The notes: generated from the sequence alone by a model not told the origin. 64,000 nt of DNA from Diaporthe sp. PMI_573 (GCA_021399435.1 JAJTUP010000056.1:186001-250000), one strand, 5' to 3'. Shown: positions 31,337 to 42,021, numbered from the stretch's first letter. Numbers and translations are program-made.

Positions 31337-34300
31337 ATGGCAGCTATTTCAAGTAGCCTCCTTAATGCAAGAAGCCGATCCTTTACACAGCCGCCCTTAC
31401 CTCCTAATACTATCCTCCCTACTAATAATCCAACCCAATCATGGACTATTGAGACAAACAGCCGAGGTCGAACAGAGCTGCTACAACGTCTACACCATCT
31501 GATCGATATACTCGAAGGCGATCCATCTCGTCAATTACTGCCAGACATGGCCTACCGACTTGCACCAGAATTAGAGCAACTTAACCCACCACCGATCGGG
31601 AAAATATTCAGTAATCATGGTCCTTACATTAGCACCCGTGGAACAGACTATGATCCACACCTCCGGAACGAACTCAACATCTGGACAGGGCCTCGTGGAT
31701 ATGCAGTATCTATTGCACGAACCCGACAAAGGCAAATTCAATGTCGGATTGATGTAGAATGCTCGCTGTCCGGCAAAGCGAAATACCGGCCAGGTCGTGC
31801 AGAGAAGACCGAGCATGAGGTTTTTAAGGACCATGAGCAGCGGCTTAAGGCAGCAGCTGAGGCTGGGGATAGGAAGCCCAAAAGGCTAGCAGTATCACGC
31901 AAAACCAACTGCCCCTTTAAGTTTAAAATGATAGAGGACAAAGAAACGCCAGGTAAGTATATCAGAGACCTATATCTAATATGTTTATATATTTACTGCT
32001 TATAGGTTTATTCCGAGTCATTAGTACTCCCGAACCCCACAATCACCCACCCTTTAAAACTCCTGGCGAACACCCTTATACTAGAACAGCCCTCCTGCTA
32101 CACCACCAGGAACAGTGTGACACCCAGATTCGGCAGTTCCAATCAAGCTCAACCATTATCAACTCACTTCGGACAATCCCACAGCCATGGATAACTGCTG
32201 AAGATATTGACAATCGTCGGAAGCTTTTCACCACCCGTGACTTAAAAGGCCGCCCACCAATCAAGCGTCTTATCGACAGCCTAGTACAAAATGGCTGTCC
32301 AGTCAACCTATCTGTCGACAACGAGCATCGAATCAAGCACATTATGTTCTCCCCAGCAAAGGCTGTACACTTCCGGAACCCAGACAACCCACCATTCCTC
32401 ATCATGGATGCTACATTTGGTACTAATCGTTACGGACTACCACTCGTCCACATAGTGGGGATGACACCAGAGCGACATCCCTATACCCACTCACTAGCTC
32501 TCGTCAACGGGCAAACGACAGAGGACTTCACCTGGGTCCTCCAGAACCTAAAGAACCGTGGTGTCAAGAGTAATCTCTGGATGGTGGATGCTGAGGCGGC
32601 AGAAAGCAATGCTATTCGCGCAGTATACCCGGACGCACAGATCATTATATGCCGGTGGCATCTTCTTGAAGCATTTGAATGCCATGTCCATGCTGCTAAT
32701 TGCATCCCGGACGACACTATGTTCCAGGAGCTTAAGCATGACTTTCTAGGCATTATTGATGCCACTGAGATCTACGGCATGGAGCGACTTTGGACACTAT
32801 TCCAGCGGAAGTGGGCTAAAGTTGCAGGAGGGGCTGAGGCCATCAACTACATCAAGACAACATGGCTTGGTCAGCGCCGCCAAAGTGTCTGTCGGGCATA
32901 TTTCCCATACGCAACACACTTCGACATCCTGTGTACATCTGCGGCAGAGAGTCTCCACCGCTACCTAAAGACGTGGCTTGGTCGCTGGAAGCGCACATAC
33001 GCGACCATAGTGAACGCCTTCATCCGCCTTATGGTAGCCTCTTTCCGCAGGTTTGAGGACATATTAGCCAAGGAGGCCAAGTCGACAGCAAGGACCCCCC
33101 TCCGCCTCCTTGTGTCCCTCTCCAGCTTATCATCTATCGTATGTTGGTCGGCATTTGAACTTGTTACGAGGAACTATAATACGGCCAAGAGTCAGGGTCG
33201 TATTGATTTACCCTGTACTGGATCGTTCCGGCGCACTATGGGATGTCCATGTGCCCATGAAGCACATGCTATATTGGAGGGAGAGGGGGCATTCCTACCT
33301 ACTGATTTTCACCCATTTTGGTACTGGTCAGACCATGCTACACAACAGCTCGCGTCAGCTACTTATCATCCGTGGCGTTGCTTTGACGAGCCACCGTTGT
33401 GTCCCAGGGCGCTTCCTCCACTGGCCGACAGTATCACATCACCAGTCGATGAGGGTACCAGCCCTGAGCTCCAGCCTACACGCGAATTACACTTCGCAGC
33501 CCCCTCGTCAGATGACCCCTTGCGAGATATGGGAGTCCTGGACCATCTCCCTACTGGTGATATTGCCCTTGGGAGCGAACCTTGCATACTACCACTTGTC
33601 CCACAGCTAAGCCTCACGACCGAAGCATATACCCCTGACGTTGTGTCATATCAAGCTAGGCCTAATACTGCCCAGCATGCCCAGGAACAGGCTGTCTACC
33701 CAGGCTTAGAGGTAGACAGGGAGGCGCCCAATACGACGGGGACCTTCCTGTCGCCTAGGAAGAGAAGGCTCCCGCAGAACAGGAAAGGTTCAAAGAGGGC
33801 CAAGGCAAACCACCACGCCCACGGATCAGACGCGCCCTCCGCATCGACCGGACGGATACTGAGTCGGAATGAGGCTGCAAAGAAAAGGAAAGCTGCCTCA
33901 ACGAGGAAATGTGGTCGATGTCGCCAGCCTGGGCACACCCGCGCACACCCTATGTGTCCAGGCACGCCGTCGCCGACCGAGGAACACCCTGTGTCGTTAG
34001 AGCCCACGCCTGATCTAGGAAGCCATACTCCAGCGCCCGAAGACCCTGTCCAGGCCGGGGTAGAGCCAGACCCAGTGGATAGAGCTCCACATGGCTTGCA
34101 GGATGTACCAGAGGGGCTGCCGGGATGTATATCCCCCCACCGCTTGACCAGGTCGTCCTTGTATGCAACCCCTTCGCCACGATCCATGACTCCACTACGC
34201 GTTATGTCAGCTATCAACAGTCCTGAGCGTCCTCCAGTCCCAATCATCCGATTCGACACCCCTCGAGCCCGGACCCCGCCCGTAGACCTCACATCTCTCA

Positions 34301-35007
34301 GAGATAGTCTAGCCCAAGCCTTTCCAGGCCGGGAGATGCACAGGGATCGCATCGAAGTGGCCATATCCGAGTATGAGCGGGACCAGGAGCAGTGGTATGC
34401 TGAGCAGGGGATACGTCGTCCACATAGCGAGGCAGTGTATAGGAAGAGGCGGGGCCTCCACAACTGGTCACTGTCCCGGCGGTGGATGCACCTGGCAGAC
34501 TATAAAAGACTCGAGCAGCTCCCGACACGACGGAGGGATCCTAATACGGGGGAGATTATCCACCCTGGGCCGGTCAACTGGACTCCAAGGGAGAAGCGCA
34601 TATGGCTGGATCGCACATCGTGCAACGAGGCTAACGAGGACAGGTTCATGAACGGGCTAGACCAGTTTGGGCTTGTAAGGGTATCGGATAGGACCCGAGC
34701 TCAGAAGGTCAAATGGGGGAAGGATGTTATGGACGAGGTCATGCTATATCGCGCACTCGCGGCACGGAAAGCTTACGAGCATACAGTGTTCATCACGGAC
34801 TTTGATGACTTGGGTCCCGATATGATATCGACAGAACTTGGCATAGAGGGGGTGCGGTTGTTCCACGAGACCCTGCATTTCGACCTAGGCCGGTGGAGGC
34901 ATTATGTAAGGGAGGGTGTATTTCCAGAGGCACACATACAGGCAGACGATGCAGATAGCTCAGCACATGACTGCATTGTTGCTGTTGATACCGTCGTTGG
35001 TGGATGA
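31337..35007 (+). CDS. MULE transposase, 1205 aa, two exons
   Basis: Enzyme that would cut and move the surrounding element. Exon 1 is 31337-31952 (ATG MAAISSSLL), exon 2 is 32006-35007; the 53-nt intron (GTAAGT..TATAG) keeps phase (DKETPGLFRVIS). Exon 1 resembles a FAR1/WRKY-GCM1-type DNA-binding region (GPYISTRGTDYDPHLRNELNIWTG.., SRKTNCPFKFKM). The MULE catalytic domain follows: FLIMDATFGT (D about 340), WMVDAEAAESN (D about 400), IICRWHLLEAF (the C-x-x-H mark), SAAESLHRYLK (E about 520), then a SWIM-like GCPCAHEAH. A CCHC knuckle-like CGRCRQPGHTRAHPMC lies near residue 845. The last 270 residues (SLRDSLAQAFPGREMHRD to the end) form an extra domain I do not recognise. No stop or frameshift is seen. 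Confidence 0.92.
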
Positions 35008-35198
35008 GTTTTATGGGCCTACTATAGGCTGGTACGTTTCTTACAATACATATCATGGGTATTTAATGACGGTGGACTGTTGGCCTTGTATTAGGTATCT
35101 AGGTATGCCATTCCCTATGCTCTCCAAGCCTGTCCTACCGCTGTGGCTATGTGACCCTATTATTCCAACGCTCATTATGGATGCTCATGGAATCGCGG

Positions 35199-35258
35199 TT
35201 GGCACTAATTAGTGCGAATAGGGGTGTGATATACAACGCTGGCACCCATTGGTGCCAA
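35199..35258. repeat. Two 16-18-bp palindromes at the passenger gene 3' end
   Basis: TTGGCACTAATTAGTGC (35199-35215 region) and TGGCACCCATTGGTGCCA (35240-35257) are near-perfect palindromes of a shared core GGCAC-YMATT-RGTGC. Related copies lie at 36044-36061 and 36455-36471. They overlap the last codons and stop of the passenger gene. Confidence 0.7.
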
Positions 35259-36009
35259 CTCCTTGAAACCTCCCAAATAACTTACCCAGAGTTGTCTGGT
35301 GCTGGAGAACGTCCTTGACATGCCCGAAACCCAATATTTGGGCAAGATCATCCAGGCGTGGTGCGGTTGCCGAGAGCGGGTAGTAGAGCGTCAGGCTAGG
35401 GAATTCCTTGCCTAACCATGTCGCCTGAAGCTTGGCGACCTCCTTACTGGTGGGCTCGCGGGGTTCGAGGTCCTTGAAGCCAAGGGCACCGGGCTCACAA
35501 TTCCACCATTTCAGGCGTATGGGCTTCCCTGCATCCTGGATCTCATGCAGTGGGAAAAAGCCATAGTTGAGGGGCAAGTCAAGGTTAACCGACTTGACGT
35601 TTTGCTTTGCAAGCTCGGTTTTCGCAGCCATGGTGAGGACCTCCGGGAACTTCTTGAGGCTTGGGCATATTGCAATAATCATAGGGTCTTTGCCAGGAGC
35701 AAAGTAAGGCCCAAACGTCAGCGGGCACTTCGAGTCGGGCACCGGGGCATACGACTCGTCAGCAGGTTTACTAAAGATAGCAACGTCGGCTGAGCCTGGC
35801 TGGCTGTTCTCCGGCGAATCCTGAAAGGCGGGGGCTGCCTTGGCGGTTGCCTTCTTTCTAGGCTTAGCACCCGAAGGAGGGTCTGGCGGGGAGACGTCAT
35901 TAGAGCTCTGACCGGAGACCTTTCGCGAGCTTTTGCGCACCGGCGTGACTGGTGCCTCGCTGGGTGTCTCTGTAGAAGTTTTCTTCTTTCTCGCCTTCTT
36001 CGGGGCCAT
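35209..36009 (-). CDS. MULE passenger gene, unknown 266-aa basic protein
   Basis: It lies wholly inside the MULE, convergent to the transposase. The ATG at 36007-36009 gives MAPKKARKKKTSTETPSEAP; the frame is open further upstream, but that part is weakly protein-like, so I prefer this start. Residues 1-75 are lysine/serine/proline-rich with nuclear-localisation character (KPRKKATAKAAPA). Residues about 90-240 look folded: CPLTFGPYFAPGKDPMIIAICP, NLDLPLNYGFFPLHEI, LKWWNCEPGALGFKDLEP, ATWLGKEFPSLTLYYPLSA. I recognise no family. The last about 20 codons overlap a palindrome and may not be conserved. A palindrome GGCACCAATTGGTG sits 35 bp upstream of the ATG and could be an operator. It could be an accessory transposition protein or a captured host gene. 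Confidence 0.6.
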   Translation of the reverse strand: MAPKKARKKKTSTETPSEAPVTPVRKSSRKVSGQSSNDVSPPDPPSGAKPRKKATAKAAPAFQDSPENSQPGSADVAIFSKPADESYAPVPDSKCPLTFGPYFAPGKDPMIIAICPSLKKFPEVLTMAAKTELAKQNVKSVNLDLPLNYGFFPLHEIQDAGKPIRLKWWNCEPGALGFKDLEPREPTSKEVAKLQATWLGKEFPSLTLYYPLSATAPRLDDLAQILGFGHVKDVLQHQTTLGKLFGRFQGVGTNGCQRCISHPYSH

Positions 36010-36043
36010 CTTGTCCACTTGCGTTCTTTCGGTTTTCGCGTAG

Positions 36044-36061
36044 TTGGCACCAATTGGTGTG
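36044..36061. promoter_or_regulatory. Palindrome upstream of the MULE passenger gene
   Basis: TTGGCACCAATTGGTGTG is centred about 45 bp upstream of the passenger ATG. It shares its core with palindromes at 35199-35258 and 36455-36471 (TGGCACTAATAGGTGTA). Regulatory function is inference from position and repetition. Confidence 0.45.
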
Positions 36062-36554
36062 AAAATATCGGTTCCTGCGCTTGCAGGACGTTGGCGACGG
36101 GCAGCGAGAGCGAGAAAGTGGAAGAAGGGAAGTGGGAAAAGAATTCGAGGCAGGGTGAGATTTAAATACTCAGGGGAGAAGAAATTCTGCCGCCGGGCAG
36201 CCGGTTTTTCCGGTTTTTCACCGCCTTCTAGGTCCGTGGCGCTCCAGGCTAACGCGGCCACTAGTCTGTGAGCTTTCCGCCCACCCCAGCGACGCTAATC
36301 TTGAGCTTTCCGTCCATTATAACCTGCTTAAGTGGCCCGCCAGGGTGCCCAATGAGCTGAGTACTGTTAGATCTTTTAGTCTCTTAGCACAGTTAGTACT
36401 GGCGGCTGGTTTATTACACTACCTACCTAAGCAGCACTAATTGCGTGTGTCCAGATGGCACTAATAGGTGTAAAAGATCTGTTTGAGAATGTAGAAGTAG
36501 GAATACGGTAGGCGTAGATTTATAATTATCACTTAACGCGCTGAGATTGCGGAG

Positions 36555-36704
36555 AATTTGGGGTAGCTGCAGCTTTGCTTTGTCAGAATCCGGGATCTAC
36601 ATATTTTTATATGGTGAGTGCAGCCATTGCTAAGTACAGCGGTGGGCGGACAGAAACAGGGAGGTGGGCCGACGTAAAAAGGGGGGGTGGGCCGACTTTG
36701 GCTG
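36555..36704 (-). repeat. MULE terminal inverted repeat, right
   Basis: Reverse complement of 30934-31083 with one extra G in a G-run (seven against six). Confidence 0.92.
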
Positions 36705-37424
36705 AGGATCGCAGCACCACACAAAGCGTGGCAGGCTGATGACAGAAAGTGGGGTAGTGGCTCATTATAATATGTAATTAGTCGGTTACCGCCGTCACGC
36801 TTAATCTCATCATGGCTTATGTGCATCTTAGGCATCCAAGCACTTCATATCTGAGTGTCGGTACAAAAAGGGTGGAATGGCACACTGTACATATTACAGT
36901 GGGCCACAAAACTAGCCCTCCTGAGAATCTTTCAACATTGAAGCTCCGGACACCCATATCGAATCTCTACTGTAGTTTCTACTGTATATTGTAGATATTT
37001 CTATAGATCGATTGTGCGACTAGAGTTTAGTGCAATGTAGTACTTGTGTGTTTGCAAAACAGGGTCTAGTTCCAAATGAAGAGAATCGAGCAGGTACTTT
37101 TGAACCTGAGTTGTTTTTTTGCTTACAGGATTTGTAAAACAAGACCCGGTCAGGGAGGGGGAGGGGCGATAAAGTCAACCGCTAAATAAGGATTATAAAT
37201 TGAAGTCATGTTTCACTGCTTAAAATTAGCTCAAGTTGCCTTCTTGATCCCCGACACAATGCCCTCCGCTAAGCACATAATGGAGGAAAATGGCCCGACT
37301 CTCTGGGTGATGGGATTTCCGACGTTGATGCGAGGGAGTAGTACGTTATCTCACATAGTCTGGGCCCCCGGGCAAGGACTGATTGCAGTATATTAGAATT
37401 GGATCTCTTGACACCCCGTTGTTC
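36705..37424. other. No intact gene; contains 3' remnant of the acetyltransferase locus
   Basis: Mostly unassigned. Next to the hAT end the minus strand reads NNGVSR from 37424 leftward, the expected continuation of the Mac-domain gene interrupted at 39548, but the frame degenerates within a few codons. Confidence 0.4.
37417..37424. repeat. Target-site duplication CGTTGTTC, left copy
   Basis: It directly precedes CAGCGCTCTC at 37425. The matching copy is at 39548-39555. Confidence 0.92.
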
Positions 37425-37660
37425 CAGCGCTCTCAACAAGACAAGCCTAACCAAGACAAGACAAGCCAAGTCAAGTCAAGCCAAGTCAAGATGACCATCT
37501 TATCAATCAAGACGGCTTTTCTAGCTGGCTTGACTTGTCTTGATACCGGCTTGGTAAGCAGGGACCCTATGGTGGTCATAGCACACGGTGGCTTGGATGG
37601 TAAAATTCCTGCTGGCACGGCCAAAAGTTAGCCCCGAGCACCACGCTCATCACCGTCAAC

Positions 37661-38488
37661 ATGTCGGATATTGACGATACCTCTTCGGTGGTCGCCCTCT
37701 CGGAAGCAGTTACCGAGACGGCCAGCCAGCCCTCGACCCTGAACACGAGATCCGCCGCAGCCGGAAGCACCGCGTTTGCTACTTTTCGCGGGGGACGGTC
37801 CGTTGCCGACCAGCTCCGAGATATCGACACCGACGAGATCCGTACCGAAGTTAGCTTGATGAGCAAGATCAAGATCCAACGCCAAGATTACGAGCCGACC
37901 GAGTGGCTACACAGGAAAAAGAGGGGGAGGAAGTCGCCTATCGATCCGTATGGCCGGCGGCTCACCAAAGTCGTTGGAAATAGAGAGAAGGGAGACTTCT
38001 GGCTTTGCAACCAGTGTGATAACAAGAAGGAAATATCGCTATACGCCCTCGTCAACGGCGGCACAAGCGGAGCGCTCAGGCACTTAAGGAAAGATCACCA
38101 TCTTCTTGTTGGCGAGGTAGACAGCGAGACTACAGAGTCTGAGCCGCCTCGCCGGCGTCAACGCCAGAGAACTGTACTCGACTTGCAAAAGCAAGCCGTA
38201 GACCGGTTAGCTATTCCGAAGTCGAAGGCAGAGCTGTTCAAGGATCTACTGCTCCGTTGGATTGTAGATGCCGATATACCCTTCTCGGCCGTCGAACACC
38301 CTGACTTTCGGGAGCTTCTCGGCTTGTTGAACGAAGAACTCGTTGACGAACTTTTGCCTCGCAGTGGCGTTACAATTCGATCGTGGTTAGAAGCAGAGTA
38401 CCAGTCGCAAAAAGAGCTTTTTACTCTTGTGTGGTGTAGACTTGTTCAGTTGTGTGGAGAATTGAAGTTTGTGACGATAAAATGTTAA
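37661..38488 (+). pseudogene. hAT transposase N-terminus with BED zinc finger
   Basis: ATG-initiated frame of 275 residues (MSDIDDTSSVVALS). A BED-type finger spans about residues 110-150: FWLCNQCDNK, then ALRHLRKDHH (C-x2-C ... H-x4-H). After it comes LFKDLLLRWIVDADIPFSAVEHPDFRELL, the usual hAT region before the catalytic core. The frame ends at TAA (38486-38488) with no DDE or dimerisation domain. If expressed, a DNA-binding-only fragment could act as a competitor for the element ends; that is speculation. Confidence 0.8.
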
Positions 38489-38540
38489 AAAGGTGTCACT
38501 TCCGTCCCGACCAGTCGCGTGTCGGCGCTAATCTCGGAAA

Positions 38541-39235
38541 CCGTAAACCGTTGTCGGGCAGGAAACAGAGTATCCAAGTCTGCTTTCCATCGTGGGCGTA
38601 CACCAAAAGGGACGCAACTCCCTTTGCCGTACTGTGTCTGTGATGTTTGGTGTTTCGTGAGGCTCGGAGGTTGGTTTCGACGCGTCGACGCGTTGTTGAC
38701 GGAGGATGATCTTGCTCTTGACGATTGGGTCATGTTGTTGGTGGTCGTGGTAATGTTGTTTCAGTCGTATCCGTCCCTTCCTCTCCGCTTCTCCATCGCG
38801 TACTCCTCGATCTCTGATGCCGTAAACCATTGTCGGGCAGGAAAATGGACTATCCAAGTCCGTTTTCCATCGGGACGCACACCAAAGGGGACGCAACTCC
38901 CTTTGCCGTACTGTGGCTGTGATTTTGGTGTTTCTTGAGGTCCAAGATTGATTTTCGACGTGTTGAAGCGGTGTTGTCGCGTTCTGTGCTGTTGTGGCTC
39001 TTTTGACGTTTGTTTTGGCGATGTCCGTCATCTCACTCCGGCTCTCCGTCGCGCAATCCTCGATCTCCGATGCCGTAAACTCTTGTCGGGCAAGAAAATG
39101 GAGTATCCAATTCCGTTTTCTATCGTAGGCGTACGCGGAAGGGGCGCAACTCCCTTTGCTGTACTGTGGCTGTAAATGTTCGGTGTTTCGTGAGGTTCGG
39201 GGGTCGATTTTGGCGCGTCGGCTCGTCGGCGCGTT
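38541..39235. repeat. Three diverged copies of a 130-160-bp block inside the hAT
   Basis: Copies begin CCGTAAACCGTTGTCGGGCA at 38541, and with variants at 38820 and 39073; spacings are 279 and 253 bp. Each contains GACGCAACTCCCTTTGCCGT or a close variant (GGGGCGCAACTCCCTTTGCT in the third). The copies are preceded by CTCGATCTC-GATG. They replace the 3' half of the transposase gene. Confidence 0.85.
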
Positions 39236-39547
39236 GTCGACAGAATACAACAATCGCGTCGTTGAGCTCCTCCTGGCACTCGAAGACAGCCAAACTGTTT
39301 CTTCGAGAGTTCCCAGCGGACACCACGTGGAGGTGGGAGCTCGTCGTCCGCCAATCTATGGGAGTCTTATTCGATTCTTAAGATGTCCATCCCTGCTCAC
39401 GATGGCCGGCCTGCTTACTAACACGTCTTGAATAGGCTTGACAAGATATCAAGTCAAGCCAAGTCAAGTCAAGACAGACCGCTAAGTTGTCAAGACAAGA
39501 CAAGCCAGAGCTCTGGCTTGTCTTGTCTTGACTTGTTGAGAGCGCTG

Positions 39548-40292
39548 CGTTGTTCGCGGTTGTGCTGTTGTTGAACCGCCAACACGCCGCGCTGCACCGC
39601 TCCCGCTCCAGTACGAGCTCCGTGTCAGATGGGTAGAATGGACGCCCTGCAATCATCTCGTCCTTCTCCCGCCGCCCAGTGTTGTTGCTGATGCTGCAGC
39701 CCGGCGCGCCGCTGCCCGGCACGCTTGCTGGTGGTACTATCAGTGAGGGGAATTGCGATGTGGGCGACTGCGCCGTCGCCTGCGAGCTCGCTCCGGACTG
39801 AGATGCTGCAATCGGGCTGTTGGTACGAGTTGCGTGCATGATGTTTATGTGTGGCGTCGTGCTCTGTGGTGTCAGGTCGGGCTCGGTCCGGGTGAGCTTG
39901 TGCAGCGGCCGCACCGGCTGGTACTCCTTGGGCCTCCGCTCTGGGAACGGCACTGGTGCGGTGAACTTGGGCGTTGGGAAGATGTTGGCTGGTGTGCTGG
40001 GATATGCCGAGGACAACGCCGACAGTTTCTCGTTGGGATACATCATAGGGGCGGTTGGCAGGGTTGAGACTGTGAGTCTATCGTCGCTGGTGAGCACGGG
40101 GCGTCCCTGAGATGGTTCGATCCGTAGCGGCTGGCCTCGGTAGGATGGTAGTGGTTCACCCTTCCATTGCTGGTCCGGGAACACGACCAGTTGTGGCACT
40201 TGATCTGAATGGATAACTTGCTCTCGGGCTTTGGCCACGTCCCTCGTTGCGGAGGGTGTCCAGCGCAGACAAGGCAGGCCCTATCTTTGTAC
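39548..40292 (-). pseudogene. Mac-domain (LacA/NodL-type) acetyltransferase, cut by hAT
   Basis: The minus-strand frame holds a long proline/serine-rich region (PVLTSDDRLTVSTLP, NIFPTPKFTAPVPFPERRPKEYQPV) and then REKDEMIAGRPFYPSDTELVLERERCSAACWRFNN, the maltose-acetyltransferase (Mac) N-terminal signature of sugar O-acetyltransferases with a left-handed beta-helix. The hAT target duplication falls directly after this (STTANN), so the catalytic hexapeptide-repeat domain is separated; leftover NNGVSR is read beyond the element at 37424. No ATG is present in the visible frame (it opens after a TAG at about 40292), so the true start is probably in an upstream exon I could not place. Some fungal relatives fuse this domain to a Zn2Cys6 cluster; none is seen. 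Confidence 0.65.
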
Positions 40293-41211
40293 CCGAAATC
40301 TCACTCCAAGACAAGATGCACGTCCAAAATCACACTGAGGCAGTTCAAGTCGCATGCCATCAAGGAAAACAGGGTACGATAGTTCTGATAGCTTCCTTCA
40401 CTGCATTCGGATTACATGCACGGATGAATAGAGACGACTTTGTTTTATTTTAGCTGTTTTGATGTCGCCTAGCGGCACGGCGCGGGGCTTGGTCACTGCG
40501 GCGTTGCCGGCGACCCCGTCCACCCATCCAATGTTGCGTGTCTGGAGGGCGGTACATCTGGTAAGAGCTTCGAGTCTGGGTATATCTCAAGCACACAATA
40601 CACGGATGGGGAACTAATTTTGCTCCCAAAGCAGAGGTTTCAAGATGAGTGCAAAAGTTTTGCAGATCTTAAAATCAACTTGCATCTTTTACGCAAAATG
40701 ACTGATGCAAGGCTTTGGTTGAGGATTGTGGACCCGGGATATGAGCCTAACCTACGCGGGATAAGAAGGCTGTGTGCTTCGACCATGATTGCAGATAGTA
40801 GCGTTAGCTGGGCGGCAAATGCGAAAGAGGCGATATGGGTAAAAGAGTTAGCGCAGGTGGGGCGTATGAGGAGACCGGAAGAAGAGAATCCACGTCTGAG
40901 ATCAGTATGGAGAATCAGGCGGAGGTAGTGAAAGCGAGGATGTAGCAGGTGATAAGAACCTGTATCTCAAAGGGCCGTGCCACTGAACGACTTCGTTTTC
41001 TTGTTTAGAAATGTTGTGATGGAGACTATTGAAATATCTGATGGACCAATACTCAGCACCCAGAGGCTCTCAATGCATGCTTGCGAGCATGGGCGAGTCA
41101 CTGTGGACCCCACTTCACCCCCAACCACCCCCTCCCCAACCCTCGCTTGGAGACGTGAGAGACTGGACTAATTAAAGTCCATTCGGAAAATCGTTCAGCT
41201 TTCCTGGAGGA
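40293..41211. other. No gene recognised
   Basis: Several short frames without ATG or motifs, including 40620-40928 (+). The upstream exon of the acetyltransferase gene could lie here but is not identifiable. Confidence 0.3.
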
Positions 41212-42021
41212 ATGATACCACATCATCTCGAGCGGGGTTACGAGTTCACCAAGGACAAAAACTTTCCACCCACTGATGCGCACAAAATGGCGATGCTGTC
41301 CTTCTTCGCCACGTCAGAGCTGCTGAAATGCACGCCGCGGAAGGGCTGGGTTATCCGCGGAATAGAGGAACCAGAGAGTGTCGCCGACCACATGTACCAG
41401 ATGGGCTTGATCTGCCTCGCTTACCCCTGGGTAGGTACTTTGACAACCCTTTCCCAACTTATGCTCACAAAGGTGCAGAAATCTGAGGACGAGCGGGCCA
41501 AAGCTGTTGAGATGGCTATCGTGCACGATGCGCCGGAGGCTCTTGCAGGGGACATCACCCCTTCAGACGGCCTCAGTCGAGGTAAGTATGCTAAAAGTCT
41601 GTGTTGACTGCTGTATCTAACGGGTTAACAGAAGCAAAGTATGTGCGGGAAAGGCCTGGGCCTAAATTTTCTCCGCTGTCTCGCGAGACAAGGAAATAAC
41701 GAGCCACTAGCAGGTCGGATCAAAAGCCTATGGGACGAATATGAGAAAGGTTCCACTCATGTCTCCAAGGTAGTGCATCAGGTCGACAAGCTTGAGGCAC
41801 TACAACAAGCATACCTATACACCATTCGTTACCCTACCCACGATTTGAGCGACTTCAAGAGCCACCGAGGCCAAATCATCGATCCTTGGCTCGCACGGCA
41901 AGCAGATGAGATACTACGTAGGTGGGATGCTCTTGACTCGATTTATTTGTTGACAAGCCTGACAGAAGCCATAGTGAGAAGACACCTACTGTGGAGCTTG
42001 TGGGAAAGAGTTTGTATTTAG
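41212..42021 (+). pseudogene. HD-domain 5'-nucleotidase-like (HDDC2/YGK1 type), frameshifted
   Basis: HDDC2-type proteins are metal-dependent 5'-deoxynucleotidases in the cytosol. Exon 1 (41212-41430) reads MLSFFATSELLKCTPRKGWVIRGIEEPESVADHMYQMGLICLAYPW. A 42-nt GTAGGT..AAAG intron leads to exon 2 (41473-41581): AVEMAIVHDAPEALAGDITPSDGLSR, containing the HD pair. A second intron (41582-41631) leads to REAKYVRER, but the rest of the protein (FLRCLARQGNNEPLAGRIKSLWDEYEKGSTHVSKVVHQVDKLEALQQAYLY) is in another frame. One extra base near 41655 (GGCCTGGGCC) explains this. Metal-binding H and HD residues are upstream and intact. It is either a one-base frameshift pseudogene, a sequencing error or an unusual splice. 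Confidence 0.75.

Larger units (their letters stand above)
30934..36704 (+). mobile_element. MULE (Mutator-like) transposon, 5.8 kb, near-identical TIRs
   Basis: Long terminal inverted repeats (30934-31083 and 36555-36704, about 150 bp) start CAGCCAAAGTCGGCCCACCC and differ, by eye, by one C in a homopolymer. Between them lie a spliced 1205-aa transposase (+) and an opposite-strand passenger gene. The near-perfect repeats and intact transposase mean recent arrival and possible activity. I could not find a 9-11-bp target duplication; left flank ends CATGCATCC and right flank begins AGGATCGCA, so the true ends may lie slightly elsewhere or a flank was rearranged. Confidence 0.9.
37425..39547 (+). 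mobile_element. hAT element, 2123 bp, with perfect 8-bp target duplication
   Basis: Terminal inverted repeats begin CAGCGCTCTCAACAAG at both ends; target duplication CGTTGTTC on both sides. Each end carries a dense array of CAAGACAAG / CAAGTCAAG motifs (about 37436-37495 and 39440-39535). It holds a truncated transposase gene at the left and three repeats of an unrelated-looking block at the right in place of the catalytic and dimerisation parts. It is therefore non-autonomous. Confidence 0.93.
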
